From Thermoplasmatota archaeon (GTDB lineage: Archaea; Thermoplasmatota; Penumbrarchaeia; JASLWR01), in NCBI GenBank assembly GCA_030740765.1, contig JASLWR010000001.1, positions 42,961 through 106,960 on the forward strand: DNA of 64,000 nt, read 5' to 3'. Shown one piece after another: positions 27,688-34,634 of the stretch (its first letter is position 1; every line of letters starts with the position of its first letter). Below the pieces are notes generated by a model. It searched no databases and was not told the DNA's origin. It saw nothing but the letters and a program-made list of their open reading frames with translations. The position numbers were made by a program, and so were the translations under genes.

Positions 27688-28041
27688 TCAACACACACAA
27701 CATACGTCCCCATAAATCGTCACCTGATACCCACTAGGAACACCGCTTATCACGGAGATTTCGAACTTCACTTCGGAGTTCGCATAGATCGGCTCTTCGA
27801 GGAGATGCTCGACCTTAAAGGATTTGCCTCGCGCTCTTGCGATCACCTTGTCGTCAATGGAAACCTCTGCCTGAATCTCCCAGTTGCAATCGCTATCGAA
27901 ATAAATCGTCAGATTTTTCAACTTGCAGTAGAACGGAACGTGCTGGTGCTTCTCGGTTGTACCTGAATCCAGATAAACATGAAACGAGGTCCGTTTACCT
28001 GAATAGATCTTCTTATCGTTAACAGTAAGAGTGTCACCCAT
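27688..28041 (-). CDS. Small paralogue, family B (first from the end)
   Basis: A 117-aa protein of unknown family. It shares with the neighbouring 118-aa protein the sequence order VNDKKI-x-x-GKRT, LK-x-LTIYFDS-x-C, ID-x-K-(V/L)-(I/V)-ARARG and EPIY-x-NS. These suggest a compact beta-sandwich. It ends in CCVC, absent from its partner. GAGGTGATGATGA precedes ATG 28041. No signal peptide is present. Probably co-transcribed with the other cassette genes. Confidence 0.65.
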   Translation of the reverse strand: MGDTLTVNDKKIYSGKRTSFHVYLDSGTTEKHQHVPFYCKLKNLTIYFDSDCNWEIQAEVSIDDKVIARARGKSFKVEHLLEEPIYANSEVKFEISVISGVPSGYQVTIYGDVCCVC

Positions 28042-28061
28042 TCATCATCACCTCGGATATC

Positions 28062-28418
28062 TCATGAAATTACTTCCCCATATACCACTGCGTTCCAACT
28101 AACGGCTGCCGCGATCTCGCTGGATTCGAAAGTGATCTTGGAATTCGGGTATATCGGTTCCGTAAGATCGTAGACCACCTTCATGTCTGCACCCCTTGCC
28201 CTGGCCACCAGCTTTCCGTCGATCCTCACCTCGATCTGGACGTTAAAGGCACAGGTGGAATCGAAATATATTGTCAGCTTTTTGAGTGTGCACTTGAAGG
28301 GAACGACCTGATATCTCGGGTTATTCGATGTAGGAGGATCTACGAGATACACGAAGAATGCCGTTCTCTTTCCTGGTTCGATTCTTTTGTCATTTACTGA
28401 GAATTCTGCTTCGGCCAT
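28062..28418 (-). CDS. Small paralogue, family B (second)
   Basis: A 118-aa homologue of the next gene, sharing VNDKRIEPGKRT, LKKLTIYFDSTC, GKLVARARG and EPIYPNS. The match covers the full length, so the pair arose by gene duplication followed by strong divergence. Shine-Dalgarno AAAGGTGAT precedes ATG 28418. It is predicted soluble and beta-rich. I know no family with this signature. Confidence 0.65.
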   Translation of the reverse strand: MAEAEFSVNDKRIEPGKRTAFFVYLVDPPTSNNPRYQVVPFKCTLKKLTIYFDSTCAFNVQIEVRIDGKLVARARGADMKVVYDLTEPIYPNSKITFESSEIAAAVSWNAVVYGEVIS

Positions 28419-28438
28419 TTTTTATCACCTTTCCTTTA

Positions 28439-28840
28439 TTACTGAATGTCGATGAGTTCTCCTATTATGAGATCCACCGATGTACAGGTGGTGGTAGAGA
28501 GGAATGCGATGAACTTGATGCTCTTCGGCTTTTTGATCGCACCGTTCTCAGTTCGGATCATGCTCCGGATGTCGATAAGGCCAATATCCGCATTGTCCGC
28601 CCCTCCCGTGTTATTGAATCCATAGAGGAGAGCGTTTTCCTTGTTCAGGCGGGTAAGCACGGTGTTGAATAACTGTACCCCGTCTATTTCGATGGCGAAA
28701 TCCAGTACTGTTCCAGGGTCACCGGTGCAGTCTATGAAAATGAATTGAACGTCGTACCCGTCATAGAGTTCCTTTTCAGTATCCACGGATGCGCCTGCAG
28801 GATCGAAATTATCCAGTTGCCTTCTTCTTATTACTTTCAT
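28439..28840 (-). CDS. Small paralogue, family A
   Basis: The frame is open from TTG 28858, but GGAGGT sits seven bases before ATG 28840, which gives MKVIRRRQLDNF, parallel to MKYIRRRQ and MEVLRRKK in its relatives. The core reads IDGVQLFNTVLTRLNKENALLYGF, matching INGVQIINSTVQTLTKENGI and similar in three other genes. The basic N-terminus and beta-rich core suggest a small assembly subunit. No signal peptide. Function unknown. Confidence 0.65.
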   Translation of the reverse strand: MKVIRRRQLDNFDPAGASVDTEKELYDGYDVQFIFIDCTGDPGTVLDFAIEIDGVQLFNTVLTRLNKENALLYGFNNTGGADNADIGLIDIRSMIRTENGAIKKPKSIKFIAFLSTTTCTSVDLIIGELIDIQ

Positions 28841-28854
28841 CATCACAACCTCCT

Positions 28855-29226
28855 TCAATAGTTATACTCCTCTGCAACGGTAATGTCGAAATTGTGATCG
28901 GTCTTCTTCACGAAGGTCATTTGCCGGATCCCTCTCGTATTCACCACATCCGTGACGTGTTCGGTCTCGAGGGACAGTACCGCCAACATCGTATTCTCGC
29001 CTCCGACGCCGTCAAAACCGTACCGGATGCCATTTTCCTTGGTCAAGGTCTGGACCGTGGAGTTGATTATCTGTACGCCGTTTATCTTGACCGCAAATTC
29101 TGCAGCTGCAGCCTCTCCTTCGATGATCAGATATTTTACCGGGTGCCCGCCATAGATCTCTATGCTTTCTTCACTCGGACCGGCACTGACCAGTTGCGGG
29201 GTCTGCCTTCTTCGTATATACTTCAT
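28855..29226 (-). CDS. Small paralogue, family A
   Basis: A 123-aa protein beginning MKYIRRRQTPQL, with the family core AVKINGVQIINSTVQTLTKE followed by NGIRYGFDGVGGEN. GGAGG lies nine bases before ATG 29226. Its stop falls just before the ATG of the next family A gene. Cytosolic by sequence. The conserved (T/N)-(R/K)-ENG-x-(R/L)-x-GF(D/N) motif is the strongest family mark. Function unknown. Confidence 0.65.
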   Translation of the reverse strand: MKYIRRRQTPQLVSAGPSEESIEIYGGHPVKYLIIEGEAAAAEFAVKINGVQIINSTVQTLTKENGIRYGFDGVGGENTMLAVLSLETEHVTDVVNTRGIRQMTFVKKTDHNFDITVAEEYNY

Positions 29227-29271
29227 ATATTTTTTCCTCCTATCTTTTTGTGGTTTTGATCGAGAATTCTT

Positions 29272-29664
29272 TTACTTTATCTCCCCATATTCAGCTATTA
29301 TTACATCGGTTAAAGTGGCCGTTGTAGTTGCAGTATTGATTCTGAGTTTTACGCTTTTTATTTGTTCGGGTGACACATTCCTAGACATTGTTGTGCTTTT
29401 CAAATCCAGGATCCCTATATTTACGTTCTCATCAGCAGAGGCGTCGAATCCGAACATTAATCCGTTTTCGTAGGTAAGATCTGATAATAAGCCATTGAAG
29501 ACCTGTACCCCATTGATCAATATGGAGAAACCAAGGACCTTGGCTGGATCTTCAAAAGTATCGATGAATATGAATTTTATGTCAGCCCCGTCGTACAATT
29601 CTATATCGTCTACGACAGCGGCGGCAGATGAAATGTGAATTTTTCTTCTCTTTAAAATCTGGAT
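29272..29664 (-). CDS. Small paralogue, family A, with an ATC where the start codon is expected
   Basis: The ORF track starts at TTG 29598, cutting off the basic N-terminus present in all relatives. Upstream the same frame reads IQILKRRKIHISS...DDIELYDGAD, aligning with MKVIRRRQ and ELYDGYD of its sister gene. GGAGGT (29671-29676) lies six bases before ATC 29664-29662, exactly where ATG should be. So the gene either uses an ATC start or carries a point change. From ATC the product is 130 aa, matching the family length of 123-134. The core is ILINGVQVFNGLLSDLTYEN. Confidence 0.6.
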   Translation of the reverse strand: MQILKRRKIHISSAAAVVDDIELYDGADIKFIFIDTFEDPAKVLGFSILINGVQVFNGLLSDLTYENGLMFGFDASADENVNIGILDLKSTTMSRNVSPEQIKSVKLRINTATTTATLTDVIIAEYGEIK

Positions 29665-29678
29665 TTTTTCACCTCCAT

Positions 29679-29864
29679 ATTGTCAATGGTGAAAAGCTCG
29701 ACAATGTCGAGGCCTTTCGAGTAACGCCTCGAAAGGACTGGATGCATTGATGCATCAAAGGTTTTCAGCTTGACAATCCTTGACGACCCTGACGGCTCGT
29801 CTGGCATGACAGGGCGTTACCTGTCATGTTTCGCAGAATCGCAGCCTGGAGGGAGCGATTCTGC
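29679..29864. repeat. Multibranched palindromic element (ATTGTCAA...TTGACAAT family)
   Basis: An outer stem ATTGTCAA (29679) / TTGACAAT (29770-29777), extended by TGAAAA/TTTTCA, encloses three hairpins: GCTCGAC-aat-GTCGAGGC, CCTTTCGAG/CTCGAAAGG and GATGCAT-tg-ATGCATC. After it come GACGA/TCGTC, CATGACAG/CTGTCATG and GCAGAATCGC/GCGATTCTGC (29833-29864). The outer arms and the last hairpin recur in inverted orientation at 57913-58000. It separates two family A genes in the cassette. Confidence 0.7.
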
Positions 29865-29868
29865 TGAA

Positions 29869-30258
29869 TCAAACATTTGCCGAATAAACTACTGTTACCG
29901 TAAAGGTATTGGCACCACCCGAGTCCGCCAGTGACACGAATGTTATTTGCATCGGCTCGCTTGATTTCATCGAACCTTTCATGCCTTTAGTTTCAAAAGG
30001 TAATATCGCGTATTTACTGTTAGCTCCACCCGTAGTAGCATCGAATCCTTTCCTAATGCCGTTCTCTCTCGTCAGATTTCGCATGGCGCAATTGATTATC
30101 TCGATACCGTTGACTTCCACGGCGAATTCCGCATCCTCGTCCGTATCTACTGAAATTATCATATATTTCAACGAATTTCCTTTATACGCGTCCAGTCGGA
30201 TATTTAGAGTAATCGATCCCGGGAGCGGTGGAAATTTTTTCCTTCGTAACACTTCCAT
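29869..30258 (-). CDS. Small paralogue, family A (promoter-proximal member)
   Basis: A 129-aa protein beginning MEVLRRKKFPPL with the core AVEVNGIEIINCAMRNLTRE and NGIRKGFDATTGG. GGTGG lies five bases before ATG 30258. It is the first gene of the minus-strand cassette and is separated from the rest by a 190-base palindromic element. Predicted soluble and beta-rich. No recognised family. Confidence 0.65.
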   Translation of the reverse strand: MEVLRRKKFPPLPGSITLNIRLDAYKGNSLKYMIISVDTDEDAEFAVEVNGIEIINCAMRNLTRENGIRKGFDATTGGANSKYAILPFETKGMKGSMKSSEPMQITFVSLADSGGANTFTVTVVYSANV

Positions 30259-30462
30259 TTATTCCACCTATCTTTGGTGAATTCTCGTTCTATAAATGTA
30301 AAAATGCTTTGTTGAAATACTTTACATCGTTTAAGAGTATGATCAGGACTAGTATATAATGATTATAGATAGTAGTTTTGCAGTAGAAAAGAATCTTTTA
30401 GATCTATCTATTTTCAACAAAAATGCAAATAAGATCATACTATACCAAGCTTCACTTGAAAA

Positions 30463-30926
30463 GCCGGGTCCCGACATAGAATCAGAGATTCTATTAGGGC
30501 TAATAGAAACAAACGTTTCTATGTCGCCTACTGGCTCGGCTTGAAAGGCTTGACCGCACACCTGCGGGCAAGTGAGACGCGTAGGTAAACGCGTCAGCAG
30601 TGACACGTCCGCAGGCATGTCCGTAGGGACGCAGTCCCGAGGATGCAGCAGAGCCTTTGGGTCTGCGCAACGATAGTGGGCACTAGCCGAGGGTGATGGA
30701 GAAACAGAAGTTTCTCCGAACCTAGCAAAATCTTCGATATTGCGTCGGGCGCAGCAACGCCGTAGGCATACCTGCCGAGGACACAGATGAATCTTGATTC
30801 ATCGAGTGCCTGAAAGGTGTTGCGTAACCTGACCGCACACTCGCGGGCAGGGATGGAAACACCCGTAGGGGACATCGTCCCCGAGGATGCAGCATAATCT
30901 TGATTATGCGTAATATAATGAGCATC
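30463..30926. repeat. Array of modular hairpins with conserved linkers and varying stems
   Basis: The 847-base gap 30259-31105 has no supported gene. It opens with CGACATAGAA (30472) / TTCTATGTCG (30517) enclosing TAGAATC-aga-GATTCTA and TAGAAAC/GTTTCTA. Then TGACCGCACAC...GCGGGCA occurs at 30551 and 30830. The unit CCGTAGG-hairpin-CCGAGGA(T/C)(G/A)CAG-hairpin occurs three times, starting near 30621, 30760 and 30863, with first stems GGGAC/GTCCC, GGCA/TGCC and GGGGAC/GTCCCC and second stems CAGAGCC/GGTCTG, GATGAATC/GATTCATC and GCATAATC/GATTATGC. Linkers are conserved while arms change in a compensating way. Confidence 0.75.
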
Positions 30927-31105
30927 TCGGATGTTTCAAGACGAAGTGTGCGCCAACAGGTGTGTCTTTACAGGGCACCTGATCGTATTGAGGCATTTTA
31001 AAGATAGAATATTGTTTTATAATCAAGCAAATTATAAAAAGGATTATCCGCGTATGGGCACTATAAAATTTTATTTTAATTCAGGGATAATCGAGATGGT
31101 ATGTT

Positions 31106-31363
31106 ATGAAAAAATATGTGATTGTCCTCTTATTGATTTTAATATTATTATCTTTCATGATCCCGGTCGTTTCTGCAAAGGGAGGAGGAAGCGGGGGAAG
31201 CTCATACGGCGGAAGAAGTGGTACGTATTACGGAGGATCTTATTATGACGACGAAGAGGAAGACGAGGAAATTTCCCCCTGGATATACGTAATAGCCGGT
31301 ATCGGTCTGGTCTTTTTCATAACATGGATAATATTTAAGAATAAGTTTAAGGAAAACCGTTAA
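31106..31363 (+). CDS. Small secreted or anchored Gly/Ser/Tyr-rich protein
   Basis: An 85-aa protein with a signal peptide (YVIVLLLILILLSFMIPVVSA), a Gly-Ser-Tyr-rich middle (GGGSGGSSYGGRSGTYYGG), an acidic run DDEEEDEE, and a C-terminal helix (WIYVIAGIGLVFFITWIIF) ending KENR. GAGATGG lies upstream of ATG 31106. Its 3' end overlaps the convergent hydrolase gene by four bases. Low-complexity surface linkers of this type are common; no function can be assigned. Confidence 0.65.
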   Translation: MKKYVIVLLLILILLSFMIPVVSAKGGGSGGSSYGGRSGTYYGGSYYDDEEEDEEISPWIYVIAGIGLVFFITWIIFKNKFKENR

Positions 31364-32238
31364 TGTGAAAGCATATTTTCCAGGGACTGATTCACGTCCT
31401 CAATGACCTCGGCTCTAGAGCAGTCGTAGAACAGTGAATGACCCGAGTCCGGATAAATTTTTTTCAATTTTTTCCCACCAAGCAGCCCGTATATTCGCTT
31501 TGTGCCCCCAATGGAACATACTTTATCTTTTCCGGCTAAAAGTATGAAAACTGGTTTCGTAATTTTCTCGGCTTCACGATAGGAGCTCATTCCCATTAAA
31601 AAGGGATAATCGTCAATGGGACAACGCTTCTGAAGGAATTCTAATTGTACGGCTTTATTTTGTCTTTTCTCGTCTATCAATATATCCTTGTAGCCAACCG
31701 GATACGGTATCGTTCCCGCGTGCTTGAATATTGCTTTGATGGGCCGTGTGAGATAATACAATACGCAATAGCCGATTTTCTCAAATATGTTGAAGTCTTC
31801 CTTTATGGACCCCGGGGGTGCCACTGCAACGGCACAGCGGAAATGATCGGTACGGGCAAGGGCCGCCAAAGCGACATGTCCGCCGAAACTGTGTCCCACT
31901 ATGCCGATTCTCTCCGGGATCACATTGGGCAATCCTGCGAGAAAACTAAAGGCCGAAATTGTATCCTCCACGCCCCGTTCGGTGGAGATCAAACCTCGTT
32001 CACCGTTACTCTTCCCATGTCCCCTGAAATCGAATACCAGAACCGTAAAACCCCGCTTTGCCGTGGAAGCAGGTCCATGACCCAGTTCCCGCATATCCGA
32101 AAACAGTCCGTGGCAGTATACCACCCCGGGGAACGGCCCTTCGCCTTCGGGTTTAATAAGAAAACCGTGAAGCATATCCTTTCCGGATCTGAATGAGACT
32201 TTTTCCTTCGATATTTCATGCGACTGAAGAAGTTTCAT
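31360..32238 (-). CDS. Alpha/beta hydrolase (serine aminopeptidase/lysophospholipase type)
   Basis: An alpha/beta-hydrolase fold protein with nucleophile elbow IVGHSFGGH, an acid in LAGKDKVCS, and His in DSGHSLFYD. A VVYCHGLFSD oxyanion region and FDFRGHGKS are typical of the Hydrolase_4 group. It is predicted cytosolic. ATG 32238 is chosen since GGTGG lies five bases before it and its ATGA overlaps the stop of the methyltransferase gene, implying coupled translation. Substrate unknown, likely an ester. Confidence 0.8.
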   Translation of the reverse strand: MKLLQSHEISKEKVSFRSGKDMLHGFLIKPEGEGPFPGVVYCHGLFSDMRELGHGPASTAKRGFTVLVFDFRGHGKSNGERGLISTERGVEDTISAFSFLAGLPNVIPERIGIVGHSFGGHVALAALARTDHFRCAVAVAPPGSIKEDFNIFEKIGYCVLYYLTRPIKAIFKHAGTIPYPVGYKDILIDEKRQNKAVQLEFLQKRCPIDDYPFLMGMSSYREAEKITKPVFILLAGKDKVCSIGGTKRIYGLLGGKKLKKIYPDSGHSLFYDCSRAEVIEDVNQSLENMLSH

Positions 32239-33059
32239 TTTTCCCACCAGATCATGACCTCCTCGAATTCCTTAACATGAAAAAGTTCACCGTTCTCTTC
32301 TTGCAGGGTATCGATGAGGTATTTTCTAATAATTCCGTCCTTTTTATCATCCCTAATGTCCAATTTAATTTTTGTTTCTTCCATTGCCGAATCCAGATTC
32401 CCGTATCGTCTCTCCATTTTCCGTTTATTGATCTCGACGTTTGCGTTTATGCTCATGTAATATAATAAATTGACGAGGTAAATGTAGCTCGGCCCCGGAA
32501 CGAATTTTTCGCCATATAGCCTAGGCCAAAGATTGGTGAAATCCCAAACCCTCTTTCCGCCGAAAGCGTATATGCAGGCGTATCTTTCACAAAGTTCATT
32601 CATCTTTGCAAGAGCGTTTCTAATGTTCATCATGCTCAACGAATGACACGCTATCACAATATCGTGTTTTTTAATTTCCTTTCCCGCGGCCGCATCACCC
32701 CATCGTTTTTGAACAAAGCTGATATTACCTAGCCTTTCCGCAGAGGCATTCATCTTCAGGAATTTCATCATTTCCGGCGAGGGCTCCACGGCAGTTACGC
32801 TTTTTGCCACTCTTGCAAGAGGTATGGCCAGCCTGCCAGTGCCGGCACCTATGTCAAGCACGGTGGAGGTTTCGTCAATGCCGAACAATTTAACCAATTT
32901 ATCTACTGTAAGTTCCCCCCTTTTATCCCCCGCATTCCTGTTGAAGCTCTCCGCACGGCGGTTCCAGTATTCCACCGTATCATTATCTCCAAATACCTTT
33001 CTCCAGGTGGAGTTCAGCTTTGCCTTCCTCCACAAATCGTTCCAATCAACCTCGTTCAT
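32235..33059 (-). CDS. Class I SAM-dependent methyltransferase
   Basis: The SAM-binding loop VLDIGAGTGRLAIPLA and the acidic strand-2 end TAVEPSPEM are clear; motif IVIACHSLSMM corresponds to strand 4. About 100 C-terminal residues follow, with no recognised domain. GGGAATGATC precedes ATG 33059. Overlap with the downstream hydrolase by ATGA, and the position after the nickel permease on the same strand, suggest a transcript of permease, methyltransferase and hydrolase. A link to nickel or cofactor metabolism is possible but unproven. Confidence 0.75.
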   Translation of the reverse strand: MNEVDWNDLWRKAKLNSTWRKVFGDNDTVEYWNRRAESFNRNAGDKRGELTVDKLVKLFGIDETSTVLDIGAGTGRLAIPLARVAKSVTAVEPSPEMMKFLKMNASAERLGNISFVQKRWGDAAAGKEIKKHDIVIACHSLSMMNIRNALAKMNELCERYACIYAFGGKRVWDFTNLWPRLYGEKFVPGPSYIYLVNLLYYMSINANVEINKRKMERRYGNLDSAMEETKIKLDIRDDKKDGIIRKYLIDTLQEENGELFHVKEFEEVMIWWEK

Positions 33060-33122
33060 TGTCGATCATTCCCTACTTCAAGTGGCAAACACAGTTAACA
33101 AGTCATTGCCTCATGATGGGAT

Positions 33123-33833
33123 TCACAGGCCGATGAATAGTATGGCCGCCCCGCATAGCACTAGGACCGCACCAGCCGTGGGGTGCCCGAATCGCCCTAT
33201 CTTAGGATTTGTCAGGCGGGATAGTCCGTAATACGATAGGGTGACGATGACCATCATTGTGGCAATGGTGGTGATACTGAAAATTAGGGTAATCGCGATC
33301 ATGGTCATAGCGTTGGAATCGAATGCAGGGAACATCAGGAGCGGAATGAACGCTTCGCATGGTCCGAAAATGAATATTATAAAAAGTATCCAGGTTGTTA
33401 TCTTTTTTCGCCCGGAATCATGTACGTGGATGTGTTTATCATTATGAGTGTGTTTATGAACGTGCTCCGTCCCGTCACCGTGATGGTGCATATGTCTGTG
33501 GGGTTTATTTTTCACTGCTCTATGTATCCCCCAGATTAGATAGGTTATACCGAAGACGAAGAGGAGCCAGGCGGCAATCTCCCCACGGTATGCCTCAATG
33601 GTTTTTAATTGAGTGACCGCGATGCCGAATGTAAAACCTATTGCGCCTAAGATGATGGAACTGAGCACGTGCCCGGCCCCGCAGACCAATGTTATCAGCA
33701 GCGTCTTCTTTACGCTCCAGTTCCTTGACCTTGAGAGCGCGATGAAGGGAAGATAGTGGTCCGGTCCAAGCACAGTGTGGATTAATGCTATAAGAAATGC
33801 GGTGCCAGCCAGAATTGAGAATGATAACGTCAT
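33123..33833 (-). CDS. Nickel/cobalt transporter, NicO-like
   Basis: About six membrane helices with the NicO marks HTVLGPDHYLPF, CGAGHVLSS and FGPCEAFIPL. Between helices lies a histidine-rich loop (HRHMHHHGDGTEHVHKHTH) expected to bind nickel. These permeases move Ni2+ or Co2+ across the membrane, either inward or for efflux. The gene diverges from nikR with a 120-base spacer that holds inverted repeats, so NikR control is strongly suggested. GGGGAATTAA precedes ATG 33833. Confidence 0.85.
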   Translation of the reverse strand: MTLSFSILAGTAFLIALIHTVLGPDHYLPFIALSRSRNWSVKKTLLITLVCGAGHVLSSIILGAIGFTFGIAVTQLKTIEAYRGEIAAWLLFVFGITYLIWGIHRAVKNKPHRHMHHHGDGTEHVHKHTHNDKHIHVHDSGRKKITTWILFIIFIFGPCEAFIPLLMFPAFDSNAMTMIAITLIFSITTIATMMVIVTLSYYGLSRLTNPKIGRFGHPTAGAVLVLCGAAILFIGL

Positions 33834-33845
33834 TTAATTCCCCAA

Positions 33846-33953
33846 GTAGCAACTTTTTAAAAATAATGTTACTATAATCGAATATGGATATATAAAATTT
33901 CGGGTAGCAAGATTTATAATAAAGTAACACGATTTGGTGGCAAAGGTGCTACC
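33846..33953. promoter_or_regulatory. Divergent control region with candidate NikR operators
   Basis: TAGCAAC (33847-33853) and GTTACTA (33868-33874) form an inverted repeat with a 14-base gap and one mismatch. GTAGCAA recurs at 33904. GGTGGCA/TGCTACC (33936-33953) forms a second near-palindrome that touches the nikR start codon. The spacing is near that of known NikR half-sites, but the sequence differs from the enterobacterial GTATGA box. Confidence 0.5.
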
Positions 33954-34364
33954 ATGACTGTCGAAAGAGTCGGAGTCTCGTTCGAACCGGATCTCCTGAT
34001 AAAATTCGATGAACTCATTAAGAAAAAAGGGTATCCAAATCGATCGAAAGCCATACGCGACCTTGTCCGGAAATCGCTAATTGAGAGAAAGATAGAAACC
34101 TATGAGCGGGGGGTGGTCTTCGGAACGCTCACAATTATCTATGATCATCATTCGGGTGATGTGAACAATCGATTAATGCACCTTCAGCATCATCATGTAA
34201 CGGAGATCCTATCAACAACACACATCCACCTTGACGAGCATCTCTGCCTTGAGGTTCTAATAGTACGCGGAATAGCGGGCGAGGTGAAAAAACTGGCGGA
34301 TAACATTCTTGCTGTCAAGGGTGTCAAACACGGCGGACTGGTCATTACCAGAACAAGCTTCTGA
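33954..34364 (+). CDS. nikR: Nickel-responsive transcriptional regulator NikR
   Basis: An N-terminal ribbon-helix-helix domain (RVGVSFEPDLLIKFDELI...NRSKAIRDLVRK) and a C-terminal ACT-like metal domain. Residues H90, H92 and C98 (in STTHIHLDEHLCLE) with H79 (in HLQHHHV) fit the square-planar nickel site (H87, H89, C95 and H76 of E. coli NikR). The length of 136 residues is typical. It diverges from a NicO permease and probably represses it, and itself, when nickel is plentiful. Confidence 0.92.
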   Translation: MTVERVGVSFEPDLLIKFDELIKKKGYPNRSKAIRDLVRKSLIERKIETYERGVVFGTLTIIYDHHSGDVNNRLMHLQHHHVTEILSTTHIHLDEHLCLEVLIVRGIAGEVKKLADNILAVKGVKHGGLVITRTSF

Positions 34365-34576
34365 ACCCAATGATGATTTTATTATCCACTAAACCTTTCC
34401 CCGAAATGATTATAAACACCCCGCGAAATCCTCCCGGCAACTTTAGCGAAGCTGAATATTTCGGAGGTTTTAACTTCCAAACCGTCTTTTCCCAAGAAAG
34501 ATGCCTCCCGGACGGCAATTATATGGGAATAATAGTTCGTCCCGGGTGTAAAGGGATGGGTGGTGGTTATGGTGGG

Positions 34577-34605
34577 CTTGGGCCTTGTCCAAGTTTGGTT
34601 TTTTT
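34577..34605 (+). terminator. Hairpin plus T-run in the leader of the guanine/purine cluster
   Basis: CTTGG-gccttgt-CCAAG (34577-34593) is followed by a seven-base T run (34599-34605) and then, after 15 bases, by the GAGGTGAT Shine-Dalgarno site of the first gene. It could be a leader terminator or attenuator. The stem is short, so support is weak. Upstream, GGAGGTT-tt-AACTTCC at about 34464 forms another hairpin. Confidence 0.3.
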
Positions 34606-34634
34606 GATCGTTCTTTACTGCGAGGTGATAAGAG

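Noticed and set aside
30359-30544. 61-aa plus-strand ORF in the hairpin array
   Set aside because: The second half is made of nested palindromes, and there is no Shine-Dalgarno site or family; treated as by-product.
30540-30926. CRISPR array
   Set aside because: The repeated linkers are unevenly spaced, separated by complementary stems rather than unique spacers, and there are no cas genes in the window.
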